Position numbers and translations under genes: made by a program. Below are positions 12,201 to 24,295 of a stretch of DNA of 64,000 bases, one piece after another. The notes beneath the pieces were generated by a model. It did no database searches. It saw only the letters and a program-made list of their open reading frames with translations, and had not been told where the DNA came from. Each line of letters starts with the position of its first letter. Position 1 is the stretch's first letter. Origin of the DNA: Litoditis marina (taxonomy: Eukaryota > Nematoda > Chromadorea > Rhabditida > Rhabditidae); contig OZ038433.1 of the NCBI GenBank assembly GCA_964036275.1, positions 50,857,902-50,921,901 on the forward strand. The letters are read 5' to 3'.

Positions 12201-15200
12201 GGCGTCACACACAGAATTGACCCGAAACGGAAGCCCAGATAGAACATGACGCCAAATGTGGCGCCGCACGCCATGAATGGCGTGACGCAGGCCATGATGG
12301 CGAGCAAGATCTGAAAAGTTGTTGATGAATAGTAGAAGCGATACAGCGCTGCTCAATCGCATGTGATAGTATGTGCGCGTAACAGGGTAACCATACCCTT
12401 TTTCTTCTCAATCTTTCCCTCCATTTACCCATTTGTAGTGCCACATACTATGTGGAAGTCACGTGTTAAATCGCGAATAAATCTAGTCTATTCTGTACTT
12501 GGATCATACAAGACTCCAAATCTAAAAAAAACAATCTGAAGTGATTTATTTCTCACATGTGAAGCAAAAAAGTTTAGGGGTGTCATTAATTGGTCAAAAC
12601 GGATTAGCTCCAAGTCTGTTTTCTTACGTTGCCTCAATGTTTCACTCTATTGGTACCAAGAATGAGTCATTCAACATTAAAAGTCATTAAAGTAAAAGTC
12701 GGTTGAAAGTAAGAGTCATTAATTCGTTCTCATGATTTGAAAATACGTAAAATTTTGAAAACTTTATTTCTTATTCTCAACTGTTTCTGTACTGACTTCC
12801 ACATTCAAATGACATTCACTTGTAATGACTTAAATTTCGAATGACTTATTCTGGTTGCCTCTATTTATGATATCTAGCATTCGAGCTAAGTATTTAATGT
12901 TCAAATCAACTCGTTAACCAACCTTATAGAAGTTCATCTGCTCGAGAATCGTTCCGCTGACAAAGAAAACAATACTGGAGAATATTGACATGATGGTGAA
13001 TCCTATTACGAGGAAAGGCAGCAGAGTCAAACCGGCTCGAACTATCTCAGATGTTATGTAGGAATCGGTCAGGATGTACACATCAATAGCAGAATATCGA
13101 TCCTTTCTGGAAATTAACGTTTTTGCTAACGTCGAAAATGTCAGTTATACTGATAGTCAATTGGACGGTCACGTGAAACATGTTAAACACAGCAGAACTC
13201 AGAAACGTGCAATGACAAAGTGCACGATTCCTTATTAGAATGCTAACTTTACATGACTATTAAATATAATTCTAGTATAATAGTTGATAACAATTAACTA
13301 TTATACTGAATGTGAAACCAACTGTTGGAAGTAGTCCACAATGGTCCTCTCGTAGGTTTTCAGATCCATTTCGCTGGCTTCTCCGCCTATCTGAATACTG
13401 TGCTCATACCCTGTTTTGATATGAAACATTCAATGAAACTTGATCAAACGAGCTACATTTAAAATAGAGATGTATTGCTACAATCAACAATCTCTCTATT
13501 AGTTGACATAAATCCAAATCGAATAAGTTGGAAATTGGGTTATAAAACCGTTTGAAAGTTAAATTGTAAGTTCCAAAATAACTACGGAAAAAAGGATTAT
13601 GTTCAAACCAAGTAGAGACATTTCTCTGATACTAATGATTTGCAAAGGTCGAATAACACATTGGTACATTTTGACTAAACTATAGAACAACAAAAAACAA
13701 TACTCTAGTTTACTCTCCACCAAAGTTGTGATGCAAACCTCTGCTCGAAACTGTAGCACAACAAGGTCTAGTTCACGAATGTTGTTGGGAACTTGCGCCT
13801 GCAATTTTTTTTTAATTTTCTGTACAACTCCAATTTACCGGGATCGAACATCTAACCAACAAGGTTCTGGCTTATAAAGAGGCACTGAAACACGTGAGGG
13901 CATTTAAACTGCAGATTTACTCTTATCATGTTTCTGCGTGCTTCCCTCGCAACTATTAAGAGCATTACACTTCATTTATTTATTTTACAGAATGCTAAAT
14001 GCTCATTTAGTTGCAGAATCGTCCGAAGGAAAGAGTTGTGTCTATATTGTGCATTTGTTTCCCGACATTGCTATATTTGTACATCTACTTCATATTTCAT
14101 AAATTTTACGTTCAAGTGATTATTTGAAGACAGAGTTCTAGATTCCTGGTGCATAACGCCGTTTCGCGAATCCCAGTTATTGTTTAATTGCTTTTTTACC
14201 TCGCCATCGATTGTGAAGTCATTTTCAGCGACCGATTTCAGTTGAATCGCTCCAAAATCGCCGGCTACTGCGATTTTGACGCCGAAAAAGTTGGGGTCCA
14301 TGTACAATTTGGTTCCCAGAACAGTTGTCACGGGGTATCCCAAGTCGAGGTGATCACTCTGGTTCCCATATTGCTCCGATATTAACATGCCGCTCTGGAA
14401 TTTACCTAGTAATGTTTATTTTTGTCATTGAAAATGAAACATTCACTTTCGCTAATATGAAATCTCGATTCGGTAGTTTGTATGTACAGTTCTCAAAAAC
14501 ACAAGGAAGGATGTTCACGAAGAGAAGTTATTCGTTTGAATAATACTTTTGTCAATGAGGAGTTGATAAGTAATCTGAACAAAAAAGTACATTGTTTGTG
14601 GAGAAGATCATAGTTATTATAAACTAAATGTACCCGAAATCGAACAAATGTAGCATATTCTGAAAAAAAACACTTATTTGTTAAAAGATTCAACCTTCTT
14701 ACTATGAAATAGTTCTTTGAAACCTACATAAAAGTGTCGTACTGGATCGTTTAGGGAACAGAATCCATCGCAATACTGTTCGAAGTTTCTCGGACCCTCG
14801 GTCGTGTTCAGGTAGAAGTCGCGTGCCAACGTATCCAGAACCTGAGAAAAACAATTATGGACATTTTGAGAAAAGTGATACAAAGGGAAACTCAGACTTA
14901 GTTCAAACTAAGCACACTCACAGAACGTGCAAGTTTATATAGTTTAAACTATCGCAACTGATATAATTCACTTTCATTTTCAGGGCGTACGAAACCAATT
15001 TTTCATTAATCTATTTGTTTTGATTTGAGCGCATGGTGAAACAATGGAGTGACTTGCTGTTAGATAGAATGAGCAATCCGTTACCCATTAGGAAATTTCA
15101 AAATAGCTTTTAAACTCATCTGAATAAGTAGAAAAAATCTTTTTTCAATCGTTTATTCTAGTTGTCGATTGTGGTTTCGAACCGCAGTTTTTAATTTATT

Positions 15201-18200
15201 TAAGTGTATTTCCTCTTTTCTGGTCCTTAAGTGTGGTAATAGGAATTCAATGTGAGCAAAAGGCAGCGTAAAATCTAGTTCTAGTTAAAGCAGGACGATT
15301 ATGTGAACCAATCCCGTGTCAACGGTCCTTTGAACTGCAATTGAATTTTTTGCAGTTCAAAAAACCGATGTCTCCGGACTGGGCCACACAATCGTCGTAC
15401 TTTAAAGGAAGTTAAACGGAGTATCAACATGTCATTGGACAATTGAACAATCGGTAGAAAATAGATAATCTGTAATTTCAATCAATTCGCATGTTAAATT
15501 GTCTATTATCTTTCAATTGGATCAAAGAAGTTTTCAATTTTCCTAAATTTTTATGTTCCATTTTATTAATTCGTACGAAAATGAGCGAGTTCCAACGAAT
15601 TCACTCTCGTGTTCCAACGAGTATGGCCCGCGGCTCGGCGATTGGAAGGGTGCGGTAGTGTAGTTTGCAGCGGGTCCGTCAAAGCCTCTGCCCATATAGT
15701 CGTCGCCAACGCAAAGGCGGGAGGGTACTGTATATTTCACTTTCCGATGTGTACGCACACAGGTCTTCGATTGCAAAACTCGTCGGTTGTGTGCTCTAAT
15801 AGCGTAGGTGTTAGCGCCCTGCTACGAATCTTTTGCTCGCTGGTTCGATTCCGGCGAGAGACAGAAATTTATAAACTTGGCACCCAATATATAGTCTATT
15901 TAGTTCCGAACTGGACTCCGTTTACTGTATGAAAATAGGGGCGGAGCTTATGACTTGGCAACTATTCAAACATTCTGGATGATGATTCTGTGTTTTCAAA
16001 ATAACAGCAGCTTAGGGGATCGAACCTACGAGTACGGACAGCCACCTGGCCGGAACCAGCGCCTTAGACCACTCGGCCATTCGGACTCATTAGGAGCGTG
16101 GAGGGGGAACGGTCCATATACGGCGATCTCGCAAATTTCAGTGTGTGCGAAATTTTAACGAATTTCTTAATGAAAATTCAAGTGAACTTGACATTTGGGA
16201 TTAGCAAACAATATAATCTCTCATGCAATCTTGAAAAGATACCATAACTAAGGAATAATTGTATACGTAGGTTAAACTTTTATTTGGCTGTTGGAAAGAT
16301 TATTGATTGTGGCCTGATCTGGCAAAATGCCCAGTCGGCGCCCTGCACACGCAACGCGAGGGGTGCCAGGGATGCAACACTTTTGATGGATACGAGTCCA
16401 GTTGGGAACTAAACAGACTATATGGTGCTCGCCCAAACAGCGCATCGCGCATTTGATCCTTGCTCTAATTTGCTTGCCTAGCTGGTTTCGCCCGAATGGA
16501 TCCGCTCATTTGACGTACACTCGTATTCAATACCACGTAAGTAGTAATGAAAAACCATAATTGATGACGGAGGTACACAATCCGTTAGTGTGAAAATATA
16601 AAACTGTACAGTTAAACCCAAGTAATCGGTCCGTATCAGTCAGACACAATGTGCGCTCTATTAATGCAATAGTGGAACATTTAAGTGCGTTGTACACAAT
16701 AGCACGCCTAAATGCTATGACTGCAATTAACTCACCGCCATTCACTGAACACTTTGTTTCACTGGTTTTGGACATGTGACCTCTAGAAGTTCACGAGAAA
16801 AGTTTCATTACGATTATCAGAACAACATGTTGAGAACGGTTTTTTCCTGCGCACAATCAACGGAAAGTTCTCGGAATGACGGACATTATAATTTTTCATG
16901 CCGTAAAGCGGTACATGTCTGTTCTGATCGGCTGTATTTGTAGTCAAACATTTTCTAGTCGTAGTTTGAAAACACTGGTGTGTATATGGATCAAACTACC
17001 ACCCGTTTGGTTACACAAAATAAGCGGCTTCCGAGCTCATAAAGCAGAGTTTGTAATGTTGATTTTGAGCTCAACTCGAAACCGAATCGAGAATACTCGA
17101 CATTTTGAGCTTGTAAATGTGAAAACTCGAAACAAGAACACCCAACCTGAATTGTTTCGTTGAGTTGTGGTACTCCGAGCATACTGTGACCGTTTTTGTC
17201 GACACAGAATGCGTAGATCGTCTTCGGTTCACCGCGGTTGGAGAAGAAGTTTTGATAGATCTGAAATCACTAAGCACATTTTTTGGAACACACGGAGTTT
17301 TATAGGATTTGTCAAACCGTTGTGGACACCGTATCATCGATTTTGTATGGGACGGGGTTTAGCGAGCGGCCAGTTCGTCCGCGTATCATTGATCTACACA
17401 CTCTCTCAACTGCTGGCAGATAATCAACGACCACTCGCCCCGCATCGCTAAATCAATTGAACCCTCTGCTGTCTTTATGGGGAAAATGGCGACTATATTC
17501 AGGAATGTCACATCCGAAAATCCATTGCTCTTAGATAAACCCGAGACATAAACACTGCGCACATAGAGAAGATATATGGAATGATAAGAAATGTACGTAA
17601 CGCCGTTACTTATGCGAAAAACGGCCTGAAAACCTCGAACTTGGGATACTGACCAAATTAAAGTTTTGCACACATCATTAATTGAGACACACAGTTATCA
17701 GCCGCGTTCCAGAAGCCGTTTTCCGTACAAGGTGTATTCTGGCTCTTCTCATTCTAACCATGATAATATTCGAGAACGTTTCGAACCTGTAGTTCTTTTC
17801 TTGATCTGGCCTCATTTGGGGTGAAATCACTGATGTCGTTTTGCATTTCGGTCAGCGGTATTTTCAAGGAGAGCAGCAAAGTCGCAATTGTACTCGTGAT
17901 GATGAACGCCCATGGAGATATACTGAACGTATTATATATTTTTTGTCAATTACAAACTCACGTGAAACATGCTGAACACGGCAGAACTCCGGAAACATGC
18001 AATGACAAAGTGCACGATTCCTCATTAGAGTTACTATATTCACGTGACTGTTCAATTTACCTCTAGTAAATAGTATATTCAATGTCACAACCATTCGTTC
18101 TAAGCAACCACAAGAAAACTGAAATATGGCTATATAGCATTGGTGCGACATTCAGCTGTCATACCATTTTCTGTCATTATCTCTCGTGTAGTCCGTATTC

Positions 18201-18459
18201 GAACTGGCTCTCAAATATTTCATGAGAACAAAATATATAACTGACTTAGTCCAACGTCTATTGAGTCGGCTATGTGAGGAATAAACATTTTTTCAGTTCC
18301 CTACGTTACATCCTACACACTCTGATTCATACTGAACGAATAATTTAAATTTTTTTGACTATGTCCGGAGACGAACCTGATTAGTGATCCACTTTTCCGG
18401 AAAAACTCATTTATCCATCGAACAAACTGTGTGTCTACAGTTTTTATGTTTTCCACCAT
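3297..18459 (-). CDS. Patched-related (PTR) membrane protein, 955 aa, 23 exons
   Basis: Sterol-sensing-domain protein of the RND/Patched superfamily; nematode PTRs work in moulting, cuticle and membrane traffic. Exons, in coding order: 18459-18377, 17922-17787, 17260-17147, 14841-14728, 14394-14200, 13798-13714, 13410-13323, 13106-12923, 12310-12123, 11317-11242, 9283-9161, 8833-8676, 8135-8058, 7822-7738, 7457-7366, 7104-7045, 6732-6613, 6313-6200, 5759-5645, 5190-5001, 4555-4419, 4095-3916, 3449-3297 (TGA). Sum 2868 nt, all phases consistent. TM1 is at about residues 30-51 (SPWAFIITST). The sterol-sensing block covers about 272-462 with GVDD at 377-380; the C-terminal half has GFSVD at 825-829. 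Both acidic motifs of the PTR proton-relay helices are present. A TAA in frame upstream supports the ATG. Uncertain: the donors of exon 6 (13739 possible, but breaks phase) and exon 21 (4430 possible). Intron 15 has a GC donor. Confidence 0.93.
5860..6015 (+). mobile_element. RTE-type LINE 3' end with (TATTG)n tail
   Basis: In PTR intron 18. The plus strand reads QRWRDEFEEAVGRNWMRIAR and on to a stop at about 5980. This follows the C-terminal pattern of RTE-clade reverse transcriptases ('RW.D.i.eaaG.nWmr.A.dR..W'). It is followed at once by a TATTG pentamer run, typical of RTE 3' ends. It is 5' truncated, so no enzyme is encoded. Confidence 0.55.
9356..9592 (-). repeat. Two tandem partial copies of the PTR exon-11 acceptor region
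   Basis: The true exon 11 (9283-9161) starts VAITTITNVLA. Two further copies of its first 33 or so bases, plus flanking intron, lie upstream in coding order, at 9371-9470 and 9511-9592. Both diverge from the exon after the LA codons. The first has lost its acceptor (CCAG changed to CATG). The second keeps CCAG/GT and has an open 54-nt frame (9572-9519, VAITTITNVLAVWFETET), phase 0 on both sides, with a GTAAAT donor. Units are separated by AAT/TTA microsatellite. It may be a cryptic exon or non-functional. Confidence 0.75.
9593..9733. repeat. TA-flanked MITE family A, copy 1
   Basis: About 130-140 bp. Begins TATACTGTTAGTCAGTTGCA and ends ACTTCTAGTATA. The two ends form imperfect inverted repeats of about 28 bp containing AGTCACGT. 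Core: GTGCACGATGCCTCATTAGA. TATA at both ends suggests a TA target, as for Tc1/mariner-type MITEs. Directly abuts the duplicated PTR exon fragment. Confidence 0.8.
10002..10475. mobile_element. 474-bp element with 24-bp perfect TIRs and TTAA ends
   Basis: The left end TTAAAGGGACCGTTCCTCTT (10002 on) is mirrored exactly by AAGAGGAACGGTCCCTTTAA (to 10475). TTAA at both tips is the piggyBac-type target. No transposase is encoded. A single end of the same family is visible near 29084 (CGGTCCCTTTAA). It lies in PTR intron 10. Confidence 0.75.
10535..10670. repeat. 130-bp dispersed repeat, inverted partner of 46130-46260
   Basis: Contains TCCGAACATGCCCTGCATTT, GAACGGTTCGGAAAAATAC and GAATAATCGATTTGCATTCC, the complement of the other copy. 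In PTR intron 10, just right of the 474-bp TTAA element. Confidence 0.7.
12651..12861. repeat. AAGTCATT palindromic MITE, long copy 1
   Basis: Begins TGGTACCAAGAATGAGTCAT and ends AATGACTTATTCTGGTTGCC. It has repeated AAGTCATTAAAGTAAAAGTC motifs in the left arm and their complements in the right arm. The core matches the copy at 50200-50427 (AAATTTTGGAAACTTTATTT-like). In PTR intron 8. Confidence 0.7.
13146..13279. repeat. TA-flanked MITE family A, copy 2
   Basis: TATACTGATAGTCAATTGGA at the left, TTCTAGTATA at the right; core GTGCACGATTCCTTATTAGA. In PTR intron 7, same orientation as copy 1. Confidence 0.8.
15285..15405. repeat. TTAA foldback MITE family B, copy 1
   Basis: Starts TTAAAGCAGGACGATTATGT and ends ACACAATCGTCGTACTTTAA. 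The middle, around GCAATTGAATTTTTTGCAG, is self-complementary. Near-palindromic over its whole length. Lies in PTR intron 3. Confidence 0.75.
15694..15895 (+). mobile_element. tRNA-related SINE-like element, copy 1
   Basis: A box A-like TAGCGTAGGTG is at 15800-15810 and an exact box B, GGTTCGATTCC, at 15842-15852. A well-paired T arm (GCTGG-TTCGATT-CCGGC) surrounds box B, and a D-stem GCGT/GCGC is also present. The flanks match copies at 24770 and 31860 over about 200 bp: GTCGCCAACG...GTGTACGCACACA before, GACAGAAATTTATA...TTGGCACCCA after. The anticodon arm does not fold, so this is not a working tRNA. In PTR intron 3. Confidence 0.75.
16005..16092 (-). pseudogene. tRNA-Leu/Ser-like pseudogene
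   Basis: Read on the minus strand it has TGGCCGAGTGGTCTAAGGCG, the D arm and box A of a class II (Leu/Ser) tRNA. About 30 bases after that arm comes a box B, GGTTCGATCCC. The anticodon stem pairs (GCTGG/CCAG) only if the loop has six bases, and the acceptor ends do not pair. It is therefore a decayed tRNA gene or a tRNA-derived repeat. In PTR intron 3. Confidence 0.55.
17301..17498 (+). repeat. 198-bp dispersed repeat, copy 1
   Basis: Nearly identical, in reverse orientation, to 61759-61956. Both contain CAAACCGTTGTGGACACCGT, GAGCGGCCAGTTCGTC-like and GAACCCTCTGCTGTCTTT-like blocks. The 24-bp GCTGGCAGATAATCAACGAC segment and its surroundings are almost unchanged, so the two copies are recent relative to other repeats here. 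Here it sits in PTR intron 2. Confidence 0.75.
17935..18077. repeat. TA-flanked MITE family A, copy 3
   Basis: Core ACTCACGTGAAACATGCTGA and GTGCACGATTCCTCATTAGA; right end CCTCTAGTA, then AGTATA. The left tip is decayed. In PTR intron 1. Confidence 0.75.
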
Positions 18460-21430
18460 TTCCAATATCTGAGCAGTCAATTATCCAAAAGGAACACCAG
18501 AGTTTCCATAAAGAAAGGAAAAACAATCTGCAATTAACACGATACAATTTGTAATCAAATAACATGGATACAGCACAATCTAGAGTGGTCGGACAGGAAC
18601 GATATCAATCATACCTCTACAACATTCAAGAAATGAGCAGGCATGCTAGAAGATCTGATTTGAAACAGAAACCAGCTTCGCAAGAAAAATGTGAAAATTC
18701 AACGGAACTCAAAGTATGTGCCTGATTTCAATTCAAAAATGGTGACAAAAAAATTGAGATACAAACTTCGAACAATACAGAAATACAACAAAATTAATAC
18801 TGAATGTTTAGGAAAACCACTGGCAGCTATAATATTGAATGTTATTCTATTTTTCAATTTTAATATCTTTTTATTATTTATGTATATCTATATCTCTAGT
18901 AAATCTGTATTTTACACTGACCCAAACCAATGAAGCACTCTGGTAACTGTAAGTTGTATTAAGGAAAAAAAATTACTGCTAAAGAGAATACAGTACAACT
19001 ATTTGCCTAATTTAATTTAACGCATCCCCTCAAAGGGGCTGAAACATTGAACTGTGTTTAGATGAAGCATACGGTGTTGTACACAGGTGTATGGAATAGT
19101 ACGAGTGTCAACGTTTCACCTCGAGAACCAGATCCCACCTCGGTCTCACCCAAAACGGTGTAACGAGATCTCGATAAGGACAGCAAAACACGAATTAATC
19201 ACTAACCTATACATAGTCTGGTTATATCATTCAAACGATCTTAGTCCATACCGGTTACTCGGAATGAAGCTGGTTGCAGTGGAACGAATTGATAACCCCA
19301 ATCATCATACACAGAGTCTGGTTCTATAACCGAGAAAGTCAAAAGTTATTGTTGTTGATCAATTATTTGAGAGGGAAACTGATATATTGAATAATATTAT
19401 GAGAACAAACCGTCTGCACGCCACACTTGGTACACATATAGCAGGGGTGCGACGTTTGCGCAAACTACAAGTTTCATATGTAATCATATGAAAGTTTCAT
19501 ATGTATTTATATTTCGGCGATTTATATTCAAATTTCGCCTAACATTTTTAGTCAAATTCATTGATACTTCTCTGAAAAGGAGACACTAGAAGCCGCCCGT
19601 GTTTGGGAAAAAATAACACAATCTGTTTTTTCTGATATCTTCGATTGGTTTTAAGTGAAAAAGGTTATAATTTTGGGATTTGGAATATAGTATGTGCAGA
19701 TGTTAGATCTTTTTTGGCGGGAAAACAGAAATAGTTTATGGGATTCCGATTTGCTGATCTATTTTGGGTGGCTTATAGATTAGCTGTGTTTAGCTGGGTG
19801 GGGCTCCCAATCTCACTTTTCAACAGCCAGTTCTGACGGAATCGAAAATCGAAAGTTGGAATGTTGGCAGGTCGTTTATTATAGATATGATTGATATATA
19901 CTCATTTTCCCTTGTACGTGAACACCTACAGTATGTAGAACAGAATAGAATAGATTAGAATGTTTATTCGCGATTGAACACGTGTCTTTCCATATTGGTA
20001 TATGTGGCACTCCAATTACGAAAAATGGAGACATGGAAGATAAAATAAAAATGAAGTTTATAGTTAGTTCAAGCACCGAGTTAGAATGCTAGTTTACTCA
20101 TTTATGTACGAGTCGAAACAAAAACCTGAAAATTATATTGGCAGAAACATTGAAAAAACGTTTTTGAGTAATCCAGGTTACTGAATTCGTCCGTGACACA
20201 GGTGGACTAGTTAGAAAATTCAAAAAACACGAATGAGCAGTATAGTATGAGAATTCTTCAAAACTGTACAGTATCCAAATATGACTTGTGTGGGAAAGTT
20301 TAATAACTTACTTCGCCACTGCAAATCAATCCCAACACAACATCTTGAAACTGCGTATGTATCGCTCAAGGCGTTAAAGTGTTGACTTTTTCAAATGCTT
20401 TTCGGTAAACAAAAAACTCAGCCCCATTGCATTGAAATTCTCATTTGCGGCTTTGACGTAACACGTACGTTGAATTGAATTCAGTGGAGTCATCATAGAC
20501 AAAATGAAAAAGTTTCATTTCAAATATATTATTTGTAATGTTGGTGTTTGATGAGAGACGGGAGTTATTGGTAGATTAAACCACTGAGAATTATCAGTTC
20601 TTACAGTTTTCGGGAACATTGAAGAAATGAGCAATCACATTTTATGGCTTTCAAACAAGTTGGAACTGTCAGAAATTAACGGAGGAAACATTCGATCAAT
20701 GTCTCTGGCGAACTATTTGTTCGTAATGAGATTGACCATTATGCGCATGACCCAATTTTAATACAGAACTTTGGGAAGGTATGTTTCATAAACAACTATC
20801 AAAACGCATTTTATTTACTATTTTTTTCAAGAACAAACTGCTTTTTTCATAGCTAAACGGCCGAGATCTATAGTTTGACTGATACTCAAACAATGAGTCT
20901 AAGGTTCATCGAACATCCATTTCTTTTTTTGTAACAAAAATTAGGAGGAGGAGAAATCAAACTGTAATTGGTTCGTTAGTTATATAATGCGCGTGCAACA
21001 TTTGCATTTTCTACGTACTGTGATGAAAGCCAATAAATCGATAGGCTCGAACCCAAAAAATCATACTTATTTTTCAAGTATTCTAATATAAGAACTCAGC
21101 GTCCCAAAAACGTGAAAAGAACCTGTATCACACTAACAGAGTTGTACTTGTGCTTCATCACGCGAATGTCAATGAAAAAGTGCAGATATATGATGATTGA
21201 GGAATGTGAAAAAAATTATCTGATATTTCTGCATTCTTGCATTCTTAAAATGCAATAGTTCGAACTAATTAGTTGTTCACAACCGTTTTCCATGTTTGCT
21301 TTACGAGTTCGCAACTCGTGAAATAGTTATAAATATACAAATGTTTACTGGAACCTACTGATCAGACTGTTTCAGAAAATGAGGCGTCCCACTCCACTAT
21401 TGAAGATAACGTCATACGGTAAACGTTAAC

Positions 21431-21535
21431 TATACTGTAAGTGAATTGAATATTAACATAAAATTAGCATTCTAATCAGGAATCATGCCCTTTGTCATTG
21501 CACGTTTCTAAGTTCTGCTCCTAACAGTTCAGTGC
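21431..21535. repeat. TA-flanked MITE family A, copy 4 (truncated)
   Basis: Inverted relative to copy 1: TATACTGTAAGTGAATTGAA, then AGCATTCTAATCAGG and GTCATTGCACGTTTCT. The far terminal repeat is missing after about 21535. Confidence 0.65.
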
Positions 21536-23638
21536 ATTTCTTCATTGAGCTAGCTAGCTAGTGGAATCGAACATGTTCCAATTGAATCTCTTACAGCAAT
21601 CTTCACACTTCACTTTCCAATCTTTTATAACGTATTGATATTCTGGAATGCGTGGTTCATTTTTTTAACGTATAGTATGTTTTCATTAACATTAAAAAAA
21701 ATCAGAACCTTTATTGACAATCTGCCAAAGACGAGTTAGGGGAGAACTATCTACTGATTTCAGAATCTGCAAAAATTCCCAAAAATGATGAAAAGATGGT
21801 GATGAGAGAAGTAGTTTTCGAAAGTATGAAGTGAGATGGTGGTTTGGGGAGTTAACCGTTTCGAAACGGGAATAATATAGTTCGCGACGATGCGATTTGT
21901 CAAATTTGTCCAGTGAGAAGTGATAAAAACGATGACGTAGGGAATATGAAACATTGGAGCAACGTTGTTTCGGTTGAATGGGAAACACAAAAACTATTGT
22001 GATTGATAATGGTGACAGAGATATTGGAAGAATTCATAATTAATATTTACCAGGGTTGGAGAGAACAATATATTGTTTGGTTCAGAGCGTCATGGCAAAC
22101 GTGTGTTTTACGTTAAGACCCCATCAACTTCTTCTTCCCTATTTTCTAAAAATTAAAAAATGTTCACATGTCTTGTGTGAAAAACTTTGTTAAAAACTGT
22201 TGCCATTATAATCCAAATTCCAAAACCCAATCAACAATTAGCTATGCCAACACCTATATGAAATGTGCGAAACACTTGAGCGCGTGTGCAGATGAAGTTT
22301 CGCGTAATCAAACTGTTTAACGATGCCCCCGAAAATAAACTACTCGTAGAAACATGAATCGAAAGACAACTATCAATATTTTTAACTTAATTAGCATATT
22401 TTCAAATGTGTTTGTTGGCAACTGGAAAAAAAAACGCCAAACATACATCAAACTGGGTATTCTCCATTTTGATGCTCATTCCTACCGGGAATTAGCCAAC
22501 TAATAATGATGATGTTATAGTGTTTTAACGTCCATCTGAACGGAGTAGTCAAAAACGAGAGTATTTACGGAAAACCGTTATTCTGGAATCGTTTTTACAA
22601 GCAAATCGAGTTGGAATACGTTCCAATTACCGCTCAAAAATTGATAACCAAATCGTTGGCCGCTGAATAACTTGCTAGCCAGAGGTGGCCAATTATCTCT
22701 CAGATCTGGTTATGCTAACGGCAGAAAACGAAAAGAAATCGAAGATCTGCAAAACCAGCACACACGAATAACATATCTTCGATCAAACATTGTGACAAGT
22801 CTACTACCAAGTCAATGTGACAAATATATAACAAACAACACCATTTTTCTTTTAGTAACAACAATACCTGCACACTGGCTTTTAGTGATAGGGCTTCGTA
22901 TGTTGCAAAACAACTGTTATGGGAAATTCAATAAAATCTACTTTCCAGTTTATTGAGGATTTAAGTTTTTTCGAAACAAGATAGATCTTGTTACGTAAAC
23001 TAAACGACTCACATTTGAATGGACTTTGAGCGTTTTTATTAAGCCTTCCGGAACTCGAAAAGTTTATCTTGTGCAGTTTATCCATACCTCAGTGTTGACC
23101 CCAGTGCCACAAAAGTATTCTCTGTATACATTATATACGAAACTCCCTATGTATTCCTATGTTCGAAGTTTAATATGTGTTCCTCTTCAAAGTTTCAAGA
23201 GCGTGAGCTTTTTGTTTTACTGGCAACTTTTGAGATTTTTGTCCAGTTTCATAGGCCGGTCAGTTGTTTTAGAGCCATAAACGCTAGCTCTCAACTGTCG
23301 GAAACATTTGAGTTGTTCAAGGACGAGAGATACGAATAATGACAACATCTCCGAAAAATACCATTCATTTTCGTTTGCGAGAAGCACAACTACAGACACG
23401 ATAATCATTTGAACTTCAAAAAACTAAAGATCACGTTAATATTCTTGCAGAGAAACGTTAAGTTGAAGAAAAACTAAAGTTTTATATACAGTTCAGTTAC
23501 AAATTCGTGACGAGAGTAGTCTATTCGTCTATTCTCTTTGGTTGTTATACATTGGTCATTGGAGAATACTCGGAGAAAAACCTGCCCAGGTAGTGCCCGG
23601 GCCCATACCGGTCATGCAAACTTTCAATTGAATTCCGG

Positions 23639-23770
23639 TATACTATTAGTCAGTTGCACAGTCACGTGAAACATGTTAAACACATCGGAACTCAGAAACG
23701 TGCAATGAGAACAAAGTGCACGATGCCTCATTAGAATGCTAACTGTTCATTCAATTGTCTTCTAGTATAA
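23639..23770. repeat. TA-flanked MITE family A, copy 5
   Basis: TATACTATTAGTCAGTTGCA to TTCTAGTATA, core GTGCACGATGCCTCATTAGA. Inserted inside an older sequence whose two sides carry inverted GCCCGGGCCC/GGGCCCGG blocks, so it may be nested in another foldback element. Confidence 0.8.
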
Positions 23771-24295
23771 CTGGAAAGGGCCCGGGGAAGTACCGGGACC
23801 TATTTTGCTTTGAATAGTTTCAACAAGGAAACCAATAATAGTTTGTCAACACTGTTCACATACAACTTAGTTATGCACACTAATATTCAACCAAATATGG
23901 GTTAGCAATATCAGAACAACATGGAAATTTCAAAACACACACTAAATAAGCAGTCCTATTGTAGGATATTTGTTTCCCTCATTACAGAGAAGTTAAAAAT
24001 CGATGCATTCGAGAGAATATGAAAAATGTTACATAAAACACAACATTTCTACGGGTAATAAACAGAAAGTTCGAAAAACTCATTTACGGAAAAATGCATT
24101 TTGTTAGGTTCCACATCAATTCCTCGTGGATGGAACAAAATCAAATCAAAAAGTCTTATATTTCCCACACTTTCAGATTTCGGATCAGTAACGCACATTA
24201 TTAATGAAGAAGAATTTCAGAGTAGTGAGTTTCAAAAATGATGAGTTTAAAAAAGTTTAAAAAATGATCTACAAGTATATCTACATGTGAATGAT

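Larger units (their letters stand above)
18460..24295. other. Gene-free interval between the PTR and chemoreceptor genes
   Basis: This 5.8-kb stretch should hold the PTR promoter (right of 18459) and the chemoreceptor 3' flank. I found no convincing exon. It contains MITE-A copies at 21431 and 23639. At 19930-19990 there is a GAATAGAATAG run with GAATGTTTATTCG and ACACGTGTCTTTCCATA, shared with 58552-58590 and, in reverse, 12455-12500; it resembles a LINE 3' end. Confidence 0.5.

Noticed and set aside
13714..13798. Ending PTR exon 6 at the nearer donor (13739, GAG/GTTTGC)
   Set aside because: It leaves phase 0, whereas the next exon needs phase 1. The donor at 13714 (GAGA/GTAAAC) keeps frame. 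A missed micro-exon remains possible.
16005..16092. A functional tRNA gene
   Set aside because: Box A and box B look right, but the acceptor ends do not pair and the anticodon loop is one base short.
22672..22956. 94-codon plus-strand frame with a basic, helical start
   Set aside because: No partner exon, splice signal or family resemblance was found; it sits in AT-rich intergenic DNA.
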